A stretch of 64,000 nucleotides of DNA, taken from assembly GCA_963720235.1 (NCBI GenBank), contig OY970389.1, positions 930,001 through 994,000 on the forward strand, in the 5' to 3' direction. The notes below the pieces were generated by a model that searched no databases, had not been told where the DNA came from, and worked only from the letters and a program-made list of their open reading frames with translations. Positions 17,373-27,700 of this stretch are shown here, in pieces. This DNA is from JACMLC01 sp963720235. Its GTDB lineage: Bacteria; Acidobacteriota; Blastocatellia; Pyrinomonadales; Pyrinomonadaceae. Every line of letters begins with the position of its first letter. The first letter of the stretch is position 1. The position numbers and the translations under genes are program-made.

Positions 17373-20300
17373 ATGCATTCTCGCCGGATTACCACCCCCC
17401 CGGTTCCTTCGGAAACGAAAAATCTCTTATTGCCAATCAGAAATCTTTACAGACCTTTCAGACATCTTCCCATCAAATTGATGGCTTGCAGCATCTTGAT
17501 TGTGATGGCCTTCTCGGTCATCTCGTTTTCGGTTTCCTCCGCACAGTCGCGGAATTTCCCCTCCATGCTGAACGCAGGCTCTGTCTTTTCTCCACTGTTT
17601 GTTCCGCAGGCGTCTCTGGCCGAAACGGTCGAGACATTTGAGAGCGACTGTACGACGGGAGAGAATGTTTACATTCTCGGCGAGACTGTTTGCGCTGTGG
17701 CGACGAATGTGCCGACACCTTTCCTGGGTGTCAAGCAGAGACGCTTTCAATGGATCTCTCCCAACGGACAAGTCGTGCGGCACACGGATATTACGACCAA
17801 TCCGCAGAGCGATTCATTCACGGTTCCAACCACTGGCCCACTGGCACAGGTCGGAACATGGACAGTGAGGCTCATCAAAAACAACGGCAGCACTGTTGCC
17901 CTGACGAGATTTACAGTCAGAGACCCGAACAACCTGAGAGTTGATCTCTCGGTCAGCAAGTTTGGCCCACTTGAAGTCAAATCTGGAAACAACGCCAGCT
18001 ATTCCGTCACTGTCATCAATCGCGGCCCGGACGATGCACAGGGCGTGACGTTGACTGACCCTGCGCCGAGTGATCTGACTTTCGTCAGCGCGACGCAGAA
18101 CTCAGGCCCGACTTTCACCTGCACAGACCCTGCGGCTGGCTGCACGATTGCCAGCATGCCGCGCAACTCGGCAGCCACCTTCACTTTTGTCTATCAGGTG
18201 AACTCTGCCGCAGCCGTCGGGACAACTATCAACAATACTGTGGATGTTACGAGCACGACGGTTGAGATGAATCCGGCAGACAATACATACACGGCCCCGT
18301 CCACTGTGACGGGTTCTGCCGAGGGCGGAACCGAATGCGTTATCTCCTGCCCGTCAGACATCACAGTCGTGGCCGGCGCGGGTGAGTCCGGCAAGATTGT
18401 TACTTATCCAGACCCAACTACTACGGGCAGCAACTGCGGCGCTATCAGTTGCAGTCAAGGCTCCGGCACATTCTTCGCGGTCGGCACAACCATCGTCGTC
18501 TGCGCAGCAGAAACCGGCGACCCGTGCAGCTTTAGGGTCACGGTCGAGGACAACGAAGACCCGACGATTGATTGCCCTGACAATATCGTCACAGCCGAAA
18601 CCACACCCGGCTCAGGCTCTGCGATAGTCAATTACTCTGTTGACGCGCAGGACAATAGCGGCTTTGTCGAAGTGGCTTGCACGAAAGCCTCCGGCACAAG
18701 CTTCCCGGTCGGCACAACCACAGTCACTTGCACTGCGACAGACGAAGCAGGCAACGACGCAAGCTGCTCCTTCACCGTGCAGGTCACGGGAGACGGCTGC
18801 GGGCTTACTTGCCCGGAGAACATCACGGTCGTTGCTCCTGACGGTGAGTGTTCTGCGGTGGTGAATTATCCTGCGCCGACGGGCGAGACGGAATGCGGCG
18901 TGATTACTTCGACTCCGGCTTCCGGCTCGACCTTCCCGCTTGGAACAACTACCGTCACAGTCAACGCCGCTTCCGGTTCAACCTGTAGCTTTACCGTCAC
19001 GGTTGTTGACCAACAGGCTCCGACCTTCACTTCATGTCCCAACAGCATCACTGTTGACGCTGCTTCGGGCGCATGCGCGGCCACTGTGAATCCGGGCGCG
19101 GCAACGGCGACAGACTCTTGTTCCACAGTGACTGTCACAGGCACGCGCAACGACGGCGAGCCAATAAGCAGTCAGCAGTATCGTGTAGGCACGACGATTA
19201 TCACGTGGACTGCAACCGACGCGGCGGGCAATAGCACAACCTGCGAACAGTCCATCACAGTAAGGGATGCTATCGCGCCGACAGTTTCTGTCAGCGTGCC
19301 TGGTAATGTCGCAAACGCGAATGTGGACGAGAATTGTCAGGCTCTGGTTCCAGACCTGCGTCCATATCTTCTCATTTCAGATAACTGCACACCTGTAGGC
19401 AATCTGATTATCACTCAAAGCCCTGCGGCTGAATCTCCAGTCGGAGTGGGCGTGCATACCATCACGGTCACAGTGATTGAAGGCGACCCGGAAGGCGTCA
19501 ATAACACTGTCACAGTGACCACGCCGTTCACAGTCCACGACGTGACGCCGCCAGTGCTCACAGTGGTCGGAGACAACCCGCTCGTGGTTGAATGCCATAC
19601 CACCTTCACAGATCCGGGCGCGACAGCGACGGATAACTGCGGAGCCACAGTCACGTCCACCAACAATGTGAACATGAACGTGCCGGGTAATTACACAATC
19701 ACATACACGGCTACGGACGGCACGAACTCTGTGACGGCGACGCGCGCCGTGACGGTTGTGGATACGATAGCTCCCGTCATCACAGTCAATGGCCCGAATC
19801 CGATGACTGTGGAATGTCATACCAGCTTCACAGACCCCGGAGCGACCGCGACGGATTCCTGCGCGGGCAATTTGACGGTGAATACTTCAGGCACAGTTGA
19901 TGTCAATGTGCCAGGCGTTTACACCATCACTTACACTGCGACAGACGGCTCTAATCACACAACGACCGAGACCAGAACGGTCAATGTCGTTGACACGACT
20001 GCTCCGGTCATCACACTGACTGGGGCGACGATTAACCTCTGGCCGCCCAATCACCAGTACAAGACCATCAATCTCACGCAACTTGTCGCCGGCGCGTCTG
20101 ACGGCTGCGACGGAGGCGTGGACATCAATGATGTGGTCATCACTAAGGTCACGAGTGATGAGGCGGAAAATAGCGGCGGCGATGGCAATACTTTGAATGA
20201 CATCGTGATTGCCGCTAACTGCAAGTCCGTGCAACTCAGGGCTGAGCGTAACGGAAGCGGTAACGGCAGAGTCTATACGATTCACTTCCGCGTGACAGAT

Positions 20301-20417
20301 GCTTCTGGTAATGTCGGCACAAAGACCGCCAAGGTCAGCGTGCCGAAGAATCAGGGCAACGGCGGCGCGGCGGTAGATGACGGGCCGCAATACACTGTCA
20401 ACAGCAGTTGCCAGTAA
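17373..20417 (+). CDS. secreted HYR/DUF11-domain surface protein
   Basis: 1014 residues. A long n-region is followed by a hydrophobic segment (LMACSILIVMAFSVISF) and SAQS, a signal peptide. About 185-310 is a DUF11-type domain (SVTVINRGPDDAQGVTLTDP). About 320-630 holds HYR-type domains with the AGNDASCSFTVQV pattern and paired cysteines. About 720-900 holds two DUF5011-like Ig domains (MTVECHTSFTDPGATATDSC). The end has a WPPNHQYKTINL domain. Such proteins are extracellular, with adhesive or structural roles. The start has AAGGAGAG upstream, and a strong terminator follows. No sortase or C-terminal sorting motif is evident. Confidence 0.88.
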   Translation: MHSRRITTPPVPSETKNLLLPIRNLYRPFRHLPIKLMACSILIVMAFSVISFSVSSAQSRNFPSMLNAGSVFSPLFVPQASLAETVETFESDCTTGENVYILGETVCAVATNVPTPFLGVKQRRFQWISPNGQVVRHTDITTNPQSDSFTVPTTGPLAQVGTWTVRLIKNNGSTVALTRFTVRDPNNLRVDLSVSKFGPLEVKSGNNASYSVTVINRGPDDAQGVTLTDPAPSDLTFVSATQNSGPTFTCTDPAAGCTIASMPRNSAATFTFVYQVNSAAAVGTTINNTVDVTSTTVEMNPADNTYTAPSTVTGSAEGGTECVISCPSDITVVAGAGESGKIVTYPDPTTTGSNCGAISCSQGSGTFFAVGTTIVVCAAETGDPCSFRVTVEDNEDPTIDCPDNIVTAETTPGSGSAIVNYSVDAQDNSGFVEVACTKASGTSFPVGTTTVTCTATDEAGNDASCSFTVQVTGDGCGLTCPENITVVAPDGECSAVVNYPAPTGETECGVITSTPASGSTFPLGTTTVTVNAASGSTCSFTVTVVDQQAPTFTSCPNSITVDAASGACAATVNPGAATATDSCSTVTVTGTRNDGEPISSQQYRVGTTIITWTATDAAGNSTTCEQSITVRDAIAPTVSVSVPGNVANANVDENCQALVPDLRPYLLISDNCTPVGNLIITQSPAAESPVGVGVHTITVTVIEGDPEGVNNTVTVTTPFTVHDVTPPVLTVVGDNPLVVECHTTFTDPGATATDNCGATVTSTNNVNMNVPGNYTITYTATDGTNSVTATRAVTVVDTIAPVITVNGPNPMTVECHTSFTDPGATATDSCAGNLTVNTSGTVDVNVPGVYTITYTATDGSNHTTTETRTVNVVDTTAPVITLTGATINLWPPNHQYKTINLTQLVAGASDGCDGGVDINDVVITKVTSDEAENSGGDGNTLNDIVIAANCKSVQLRAERNGSGNGRVYTIHFRVTDASGNVGTKTAKVSVPKNQGNGGAAVDDGPQYTVNSSCQ

Positions 20418-20443
20418 GACCGTCCGAATCACTTGGACAAACA

Positions 20444-20481
20444 AAAGGGCCGGGAATCTATCTACAGATTCCCGGCCCTTT
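20444..20481 (+). terminator. hairpin terminator of the HYR protein gene
   Basis: AAAGGGCCGGGAATCT (20444-20459) pairs exactly with AGATTCCCGGCCCTTT (20466-20481), followed by CAATTTTATTT. Confidence 0.85.
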
Positions 20482-20502
20482 CAATTTTATTTCTTCGTTT
20501 AT

Positions 20503-20692
20503 AGCCCCGATAGGGGCAGTAGATATTAGCCCACGACGTGAGTCGTGGGTTAAGCATCAAGGATAAATAACAAGCCCCTTGAGGGGCGACATAGATGGTG
20601 TCGCCCCTCAAGGGGCTTGGTTCATGTTTGGTGCGTGTGTCCCCGCGCTGACGCGCGGGGCTACTATCTGCCGCCCCTCACGGGGCTGTTAT
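20503..20692. repeat. cluster of palindromic repeats between convergent genes
   Basis: In order: GCCCCGATAGGGGC, CCCACGACGTGAGTCGTGGG, a 21-bp perfect pair at 20571-20591 and 20599-20619 (CAAGCCCCTTGAGGGGC), CCCCGCGCTGACGCGCGGGG, and GCCCCTCACGGGGC. CAGTAG and GTAGCCC-like cores recur. The 320-base gap between the HYR protein and the S9 peptidase contains no gene. Confidence 0.8.
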
Positions 20693-20737
20693 GCTGCATC
20701 ACCTTTTGCTTATACCGAACTCACGTTTGCTTGGCTG

Positions 20738-22798
20738 CTATGGCTTGAGATATTGATTGACCCAGCCGAGGACTGTGTTGTACCAGAGCTCGGAGTTCTG
20801 CGGTTTCAGCACCCAGTGTCCCTCGTCTGGAAAATAGAGAAGTTTCGACGGCACGTTTTGCAACTGAAGCGCAGTGAAGAGTTGTAGCCCTTCGCCCACA
20901 GGCACGCGATAATCCAGTTCGCCGTGTATGACCAGCATTGGCGTCTTGAAGTTTTTCACGAACTTGTGCGGCGACCAACGCTCGTACATCTCTGGATTGG
21001 TCCAGGGCGTGCCTTTGAACTCCCAGTCCGTAAACCACAACTCTTCCGTCGCGCCGTACATGCTCGCCAGATTAAAAACTCCGTCATGCGAGACAAGGAC
21101 TTTGAACTTAAAGCGCGGGTCGTCATTGTGGCCTTCAATCCAGTTAATCATGTAACCGCCATAGCTTGCGCCAGCCGCGCCGATGCGCTCGCGGTCAACA
21201 AAGGGCATCGCGGCGACGTGCGCCACGCCGTTCATAATGTCCACGAAAGCTTTGCCGCCCCAGTCGCCAGAGATGTCGTTGACAAACTTTTGCCCGAAGC
21301 CGATTGAGCCGCGCGGGTTTGGCATGAGCACGACATAGCCTGCGTTGGCAAAGACCTGCGAGTTCCAGCGATTGCTCCATGCATCTCCGAAAACGCTCTG
21401 CGGCCCGCCGTGTATCAAGACCAGCAAAGGATATTTTTTATCCGGCGAAAAGTTCGCGGGCTTGACGAGCCATCCCTGAATCCGCGCGCCCTCTGCGCCT
21501 TCCCACTCAATGTCTTCCGCCGGGCGCAGTTTGAATGATGAAAGAAAAGCTTCATTGGTCTTAGTCAACTGCGTCACACTGCTGCCGTCCGAGTTGGCGC
21601 GAAAAACTTCCGGCCCCATTGTCATGCTCGCGCGCGTAAAAACCAGAGTCTTGCCATCCGGCGTGACCTTGATGTCGCCGTTCGAGCCTTCACCGACAAT
21701 CTTCTTCACCGCGCCGCCCGCGACAGGCACAACGTAAATCGGACTTCTGCCGCGTTCGCCCGCGCCGAAGTAAATCATCTTGCTATCGGGCGAGAAGGCG
21801 AACTCGTCAACCTGTAAGTCAAAGCCTGTGGTCAACTCGCGCGTCTGATTCGATTGACGGTCATGAATCATCAGACGCCAGCGGTCTGCCTCGAAGCCTG
21901 CTGTGGCCTGCGAGCGAAACGCCAAGAAGCGTCCATCCGGCGAATACTGCGGCGAGAGGTCATAGCCTTTATTGTCGCCAGTGATGCGGCGCGGCTCTGC
22001 GGTTGCGGCATGTGCGGCATTCAAATCACTCGCTATCGCCGCGACGAAGATGTCGCTATTGGTCGAAGTCGCTTCGACCTTATCCGTGTTGCGCGCAAAG
22101 GCAAGCTCTTTCGAGTCTGGCGAGAAGGCGTAATCTGTCGGCCCGCCCAGACTGAAAGGCGGCGCATCGTAATCGCCGGGCGACATATCGCGCGCCGCGC
22201 CGCCTTCGCTTGAGACGACAAAGACGTGCGTGCGCTTTCCATCCTTCCATGCATTCCAGTGACGAAAGAGCAAGCGGTCAATCACTTTGGCCTTGACCTT
22301 ACTCGCCTCTGCCTGCTCGTCGCGCTTGCGATTGCATTCATCATCCGCACAGTCTGGATAAATGTCTGAGACGAAGGCCAGCATTCTTCCATCAGGCGAC
22401 CAGACAGGATCGCCTGCGCCCGTAGAGATGTTTGTCACCTGCTTGCGTTCGCCGCCCTGCGTGTCCATCGTCCAGATTTGACCGCCTGTGACAAAGGCTA
22501 TGCGCTTGCCGTCGGGAGACCAACGCGGAGTCGAGTTGGAACGCTCTCCGGTAGTTATCTGCTTCGGCTCGCCGCCCGTGACAGGCAGCAGGTAAATCTG
22601 CGTGATAGTCCTGTTCGCATCCTTGTTGACATCGCCGATGGTATAGGCAATCCATTTTCCATCGGGCGAGACCTGCGGGTCTCCGAGGCGGCGGACTTTC
22701 AATAAATCGTTAATCGTGAACGGCTGCGCTGCCTGCTGTGCTACTACAGCCGTCAGAGCAAGGAGCGTGAAGGCAAAGAGCAGGGAGAATCGTTTCAT
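20738..22798 (-). CDS. exported S9-family prolyl oligopeptidase-like peptidase
   Basis: 686 residues. A signal peptide (LLFAFTLLALTAVVAQQA) is followed by a beta-propeller of PD40 repeats (DPQVSPDGKWIAYT, TPRWSPDGKRIAFVT, and so on, to ~residue 400) that gates the active site. The alpha/beta-hydrolase domain has the catalytic triad Ser545 (GASYGGY), Asp629 (HGELDYRVP) and His661 (DEGHWVL). It should trim short peptides in the periplasm. Length and order match acylaminoacyl- or dipeptidyl-peptidases of subfamily S9C. It is convergent with the HYR gene and divergent from an M28 peptidase. Confidence 0.93.
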   Translation of the reverse strand: MKRFSLLFAFTLLALTAVVAQQAAQPFTINDLLKVRRLGDPQVSPDGKWIAYTIGDVNKDANRTITQIYLLPVTGGEPKQITTGERSNSTPRWSPDGKRIAFVTGGQIWTMDTQGGERKQVTNISTGAGDPVWSPDGRMLAFVSDIYPDCADDECNRKRDEQAEASKVKAKVIDRLLFRHWNAWKDGKRTHVFVVSSEGGAARDMSPGDYDAPPFSLGGPTDYAFSPDSKELAFARNTDKVEATSTNSDIFVAAIASDLNAAHAATAEPRRITGDNKGYDLSPQYSPDGRFLAFRSQATAGFEADRWRLMIHDRQSNQTRELTTGFDLQVDEFAFSPDSKMIYFGAGERGRSPIYVVPVAGGAVKKIVGEGSNGDIKVTPDGKTLVFTRASMTMGPEVFRANSDGSSVTQLTKTNEAFLSSFKLRPAEDIEWEGAEGARIQGWLVKPANFSPDKKYPLLVLIHGGPQSVFGDAWSNRWNSQVFANAGYVVLMPNPRGSIGFGQKFVNDISGDWGGKAFVDIMNGVAHVAAMPFVDRERIGAAGASYGGYMINWIEGHNDDPRFKFKVLVSHDGVFNLASMYGATEELWFTDWEFKGTPWTNPEMYERWSPHKFVKNFKTPMLVIHGELDYRVPVGEGLQLFTALQLQNVPSKLLYFPDEGHWVLKPQNSELWYNTVLGWVNQYLKP

Positions 22799-23025
22799 AT
22801 CAAAATCCTCTTTCGCTTCTGGATATTGTCATTTTTGGAAAGCGGGTTCATTATCTCACTAAGCGTTTTTGACGGCAAAGCAGTCCGTCCTCCTCCTCGC
22901 TCTTGATGTGAAACCTGCACATCTTTTTACAAAAACTTTACTGCCTGCTAACTGGCGTTTCTCAAACTGAAATCTTATGATACCGGCACACAGAGCAGAT
23001 TCCCCGACAGTCAAAAAAGGGAGCA

Positions 23026-24609
23026 ATGAGTAAATATAATTTAACTTCGTCGCGCCAGAGGGCCGTGCGCGTGTGTGCGGCTTTGATGATTCTCCTGACT
23101 TTCTCTGGCTACTTGCCGACGGCTTCTGCACAGCGTCGCACGCGCACGCGCCGCACACAGCCGCGCGCGCAGCAACCCGCTCCGCAAGCTTCACCGACTC
23201 CGACGCCGCAAGCACAGGCCACGCCCGCGCCATCTCCAAGTCCTTCGCCGACTCCGACGCTCTATACGGACAAGACCATTGCGGAGATGAAGCGTCTGCA
23301 TCGCGCATCTTTGGAGAGCGATTACGCATACAGGCAGACGGCGTACATGTGCAACAACATCGGGCCGCGCCTGAGCGGGTCTGCACAGGCCGCGCGCGCC
23401 GTAGAGTATGTCGCGGAAGAGATGCGGCGGCTCGGCCTGCGCGTCGAGCTTGAAGAATTGAAAGTGCCGCACTGGGTTCGCGGCGCGGAGACAGGCGCGC
23501 TCGTACAATTTCCCGGCATGGCTCTTGGCACAACGCAGAAGATTGTTTTGACTGCGCTTGGCGGCAGCATCGCCACGCCCGCCACAGGCTTGACCGCAGA
23601 AGTAATCGTCGTCAACAACTTTGATGAACTGACTGCCTTAGGCCGCGTCCGCGTGCAGGGCAAGATTGTGCTCTTTAATAATAAGTTCGACCAGCAGATG
23701 GCAGACATCGGATTTGGCGGCAATGCTTACGGGGAGGCCGTTGCATATCGCGGGCGGGGCGCAATCGCTGCTGCACGGCTCGGAGCGGTTGCAGCCTTAG
23801 TGCGTTCTGTTGGCGGCTCGCAGAATCGTCTGGCCCACACGGGCGCGATGCGCTACGCGCAGGACGTGCCGAGGATTCCCGCCGCCGCAGTCTCTAATGA
23901 AGATGCAGACCTCATCGCAAACTTGACCGCGCAGGGAACAGTCCGCATGCGTCTCGTGCTCACGCCGCAGCAGTTGCCGGAGGCCATCAGCCACAACGTC
24001 ATCGCGGACATCAAAGGCACAGAACACCCTGAGCAGATTGTTATCGTCTCAGGCCATCTGGACTCTTGGGATTTGGGAACGGGAGCGATTGATGATGCAT
24101 CGGGCGTGGCGATGGCGATGGCGACCATGCAGTTGATTAAGCGGCTCGGTCTGCGACCCAAACGTACGATACGCTTTATCGCCTGGATGAATGAAGAGAA
24201 CGGGCTGGTCGGAGGCAGCACCTACGCGCGCAATCAGAAGCCGAATATCGCTAACCACTTTGCGGCGATTGAAAGCGATAGAGGAGCAGGCCACCCGCTC
24301 GGCTTTTACTTTTCCGGCAAACAAGAGATAGCTTCGTTTCTTGGGCCAATCTCGACAGTCCTGCGCGAGTCCGGCGCAGGACTCTCACAATGGTCTGAAG
24401 ATTCGCCGGAAGCGGACATCTCTCCGCTCGCAGCCGAAGGCGTTCCGGCCTTCGGTCTCTGGCAGGACACGCGCACCTATTTCAACTATCACCACACGGA
24501 AGCGGACACGTTAGACAAGATAGACCCGCATGATCTATCTCTCAACACAGCCGTGATGGCTGTGCTGGCTTACGGGCTGGCGAATTTAGAAGAGCCTCTG
24601 CCGCGTTAA
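23026..24609 (+). CDS. exported M28-family metallopeptidase with PA domain
   Basis: 527 residues. A signal peptide ends near residue 37 (GYLPTASA), followed by a basic then Pro/Thr/Ala-rich linker (about 38-85). A PA-like insertion lies at about 180-300. The two-zinc site is visible: His344 (SGHLDSWD), Asp356 or Asp357 (GAIDDASG), Glu390/Glu391 (MNEENG), Asp418 (ESDRGA) and His489/His490 (YHHTEAD). It acts as an aminopeptidase or carboxypeptidase on exported peptides. GGGAGCA lies upstream of the ATG. With the S9 enzyme it forms a divergent peptidase pair. Confidence 0.92.
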   Translation: MSKYNLTSSRQRAVRVCAALMILLTFSGYLPTASAQRRTRTRRTQPRAQQPAPQASPTPTPQAQATPAPSPSPSPTPTLYTDKTIAEMKRLHRASLESDYAYRQTAYMCNNIGPRLSGSAQAARAVEYVAEEMRRLGLRVELEELKVPHWVRGAETGALVQFPGMALGTTQKIVLTALGGSIATPATGLTAEVIVVNNFDELTALGRVRVQGKIVLFNNKFDQQMADIGFGGNAYGEAVAYRGRGAIAAARLGAVAALVRSVGGSQNRLAHTGAMRYAQDVPRIPAAAVSNEDADLIANLTAQGTVRMRLVLTPQQLPEAISHNVIADIKGTEHPEQIVIVSGHLDSWDLGTGAIDDASGVAMAMATMQLIKRLGLRPKRTIRFIAWMNEENGLVGGSTYARNQKPNIANHFAAIESDRGAGHPLGFYFSGKQEIASFLGPISTVLRESGAGLSQWSEDSPEADISPLAAEGVPAFGLWQDTRTYFNYHHTEADTLDKIDPHDLSLNTAVMAVLAYGLANLEEPLPR

Positions 24610-24625
24610 AGCGAGAAAAGAGAAT

Positions 24626-24690
24626 CTCCCGCAAAGGCGCAAAGGCGCAAAGAAAGACATTAATCTTTTCTTTGCGCCTTTGCGGGAAAC
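24626..24690. repeat. GCAAAGGCGCAAAG-family inverted repeat, copy 3
   Basis: CTCCCGCAAAGGCGCAAAG (twice the core) pairs with CTTTGCGCCTTTGCGGGA. It lies between convergent genes. Confidence 0.85.
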
Positions 24691-24703
24691 TTTTTTTGTT
24701 TGC

Positions 24704-27700
24704 TTACTCGATAATCACTCTATCAGTCTGCCCGCGTCCGAAGGTTTCGGGGTGATACATCTCCTCTGCTTTCGTGGGCGGGACGACGAACGCGCCGGGC
24801 GTGGTCGCGCGCGCCACGTAGGAATAGTTATAGACTCCTTCCCAGAGCAGCGAAGTGAAAGCCTCCACGCGCTCGTCGCGCATGTTCTGATGCTCGAACC
24901 ATTGCCACCACCACCACCAGCCGCGCCTCCCGCTCGTGTCTTTCTCATCACGCGGAATGCTGCCCGTGACCGCGAGCGCGGGATTCATAGCTTCCAGGCC
25001 TGCCGGCAACGGGTCAACCAGCGCGACATGATAACGCCGCGTCGGCGCAACCATCGTGAGCCGCACACGCACCTTTGCCCCGGCCTTGATGCGCCACGTT
25101 CCATCCGCATCGCGCCGCACATCTTCGGCCCTGTCCACAGCCTCATAGACACGCTCGACCGTAAAGCCGAAATCGGCGGGCGCGAGCTTGAGACTCGTCG
25201 GCGCATATTGCATCCCCATGCGATAGTAAAGCCTGCCCTCGCCTTCCTTGCTGAGCACGACATTCTGCGCGCCCTGCTTTTCAGAGAGATAACGCATCGG
25301 CACGTTGATGTTATAACGCTCCGTCGTGCGCCCTTTGAACTGATGCTCTCCGGCAAATTGTTCGCCGAGCCACGCGCGCGCGATAAAGTTTGGCGTCACC
25401 TTCTCGTAAGTATTGAAATACCTGTCGAGCGCAAGCAGGATAAAGACGTTCTCCTGCGTGTTCTCCCAACGCCCTTTGGTTCTGTGGGCCAGAAGCCCGC
25501 GCACGATTTTCGGAATCAAATCGCTCTGCGGCTGGTCGCCGATTAAAGCTTCGAGGATGATGCCGTCCGCGCGTCTGGCGGAATGCAGCAGGACATGCGC
25601 GCCGTCGCTGTAGGAAGTTACGAAGTGTGCTGTCCCTGCTTCTTCTGTCGCGCGATTGTTGAGATGACGGCGTATGGCTTCGACCTCCGTTCTCGAACCA
25701 GCGTCGCCCGAAAGAATCGGCAAGAGCCAACCGACTGCTTCAAGCGAGAGCTTTTCCAATCCCGCTTCCGCAATCAACTTGCGCGCGCGCGAAGCATCGC
25801 TGTCCTTCATCTTATGACGCACATTGAGCGCGTAAGCGATGATGGCTCGCCTCGATTCAATGCTGTAATAACCTGGAATGTGCTCCTCTATATTTCGCAG
25901 ATACGTGCGGGCTTTCTCAAGCATCGCGTCCGGCACATCAAAGCCTTTCGCCTTCGCTCTGATGAGCGCATGCGCGGCATGTATGCTGACGTAGGGCCAG
26001 GACTCTTCGCCGCGACGCCAGAAGCCAAAGCCTCCGTTGTCGTTCTGCAATCCTTGCAGCCGCTTGATGTCTCGCGCCACAGCCGCCTTCATCTCATCGG
26101 GCGGCGGCAAGCCTTTGGCCTTGAAGGCCGCCAGCACATCTTTCAAAGCGGCGATGGCGAGCACGCGCGACGCCAGTTGCTCAGAGCATTCATACGGATA
26201 AGCCGTCAGATACAGCACAGCGTCCGTTAATTCCTGCAACTGCGTTGACGAAGTGGAAATCTCAAGACCGCCAAACTGTGTAAAGACATCGGGCGGAGCT
26301 TTGACTGGTTGCGCAATCGCTCCCTTGTCAATCTCGCCGTAAGTCGCAAAGGCTTCGGTCGTCGCAGGTGTCCAAACCGGCAGAGAAATTTCCGCAGCGT
26401 CCGCCCACTTGCCAGAGACCGCTGCAATCTGAAAACGCGCCGTCCCTGCTTTGTTCGCGCTTGTCGGAAAGCGCACTTCAACGCGGTCGTTTGCAGGAAC
26501 ATTAACGCGACGGCCAGAGCCTGCCGTCAATTCCGCATTCGTCGCGCGCACGGCCACATCAACAGTCATCGGCGCGTCCGTCTGATTCTGCAAAACGACA
26601 GGCAACTCAAACTTGTCGCCAAAGTTTAAGAAGCGCGGCGCGGAAGGTCTTGCCATCAAAGGCATCCGCGCGGTGATTGCAGACTCGCCTGAGCCGAACT
26701 GTTTTCCGCCAGCGACCGAGACGGCCATCACGCGATAGCGCGTCAGGTTGTCAGGCAATTTAACTTTAACTTCTGCGCGCCCGTTCGCATCGGTCGGGAC
26801 TGCGGCGGCAAAGATCGCGAGCGCGTTAAAGTTTTCGCGCAGATTAATCGGCGCGTTGTCATTATTGTCCTGACCGTCAATCTTAAAATTCTGGACCATC
26901 TCTCTTCTAGCTGCGGGCGTCCCGGCGACCATCGGAGCAGGCATCGCCTCCGCCGCCATCATGCTTCTCCCCGATTGCATAGTGCTTTCGATTTTCAAAT
27001 CTCCAATGTTGCCGAGCATCAGATTCGCGCGCAGGTGATAGTCAGTTGTCTCCGGCCCACGCATCGAATAGAAGACCGCGAGCGGGTCTGCGAGCCTGTA
27101 GCCTGTCAGCGCGAGCACGGATTCATCAACCACTACGACTGCCACTTCGCTTCCGCCGACGGGCTTGCTTCCAGAATCTTTGACTTCGACATTGACAACG
27201 GTTTCGCCGCCCGGCTCAAGAGCTTTGTCACGCGGCGTGGCAGAGACGTTGAGCTTGCGCGTCGCTGGCGGAATCGAGAGATTTAAACTGCCTGTCGCAA
27301 ACGCCGGACGCTTTGGCAGCTTTTCATCCACATCTCCTTTATCATCCGTGCGCGCGGATGCGCCGTTCAAATCCACCTGCACATAGATGTTCGGCAAGTA
27401 GCTTTCCTCAATCGGAATTTTCAAAGTATGCGACGGGCCTTCCATACGAAAATGCTCGGTCTTGACAAGCCCGCTGCGCCTGAGCGTGAGCACGCCTTCG
27501 GCAGGAGAGAAGGGAGCTTGCAAGAGAATCTCGGCCACATCGCCCGGCTGGTATTCCTTGCGGTCTGGAATCATCTCGACCTTTTCCTGTTCGACATCGC
27601 GTTTCGGCGGCTGCTTGCCCCCTGCGACCCACAATGTCAACTCGCTCTCGTTGCGCCTCTCGCGGTCGTCCATGATTGAAGCCGTCACGCGATACTGCCC

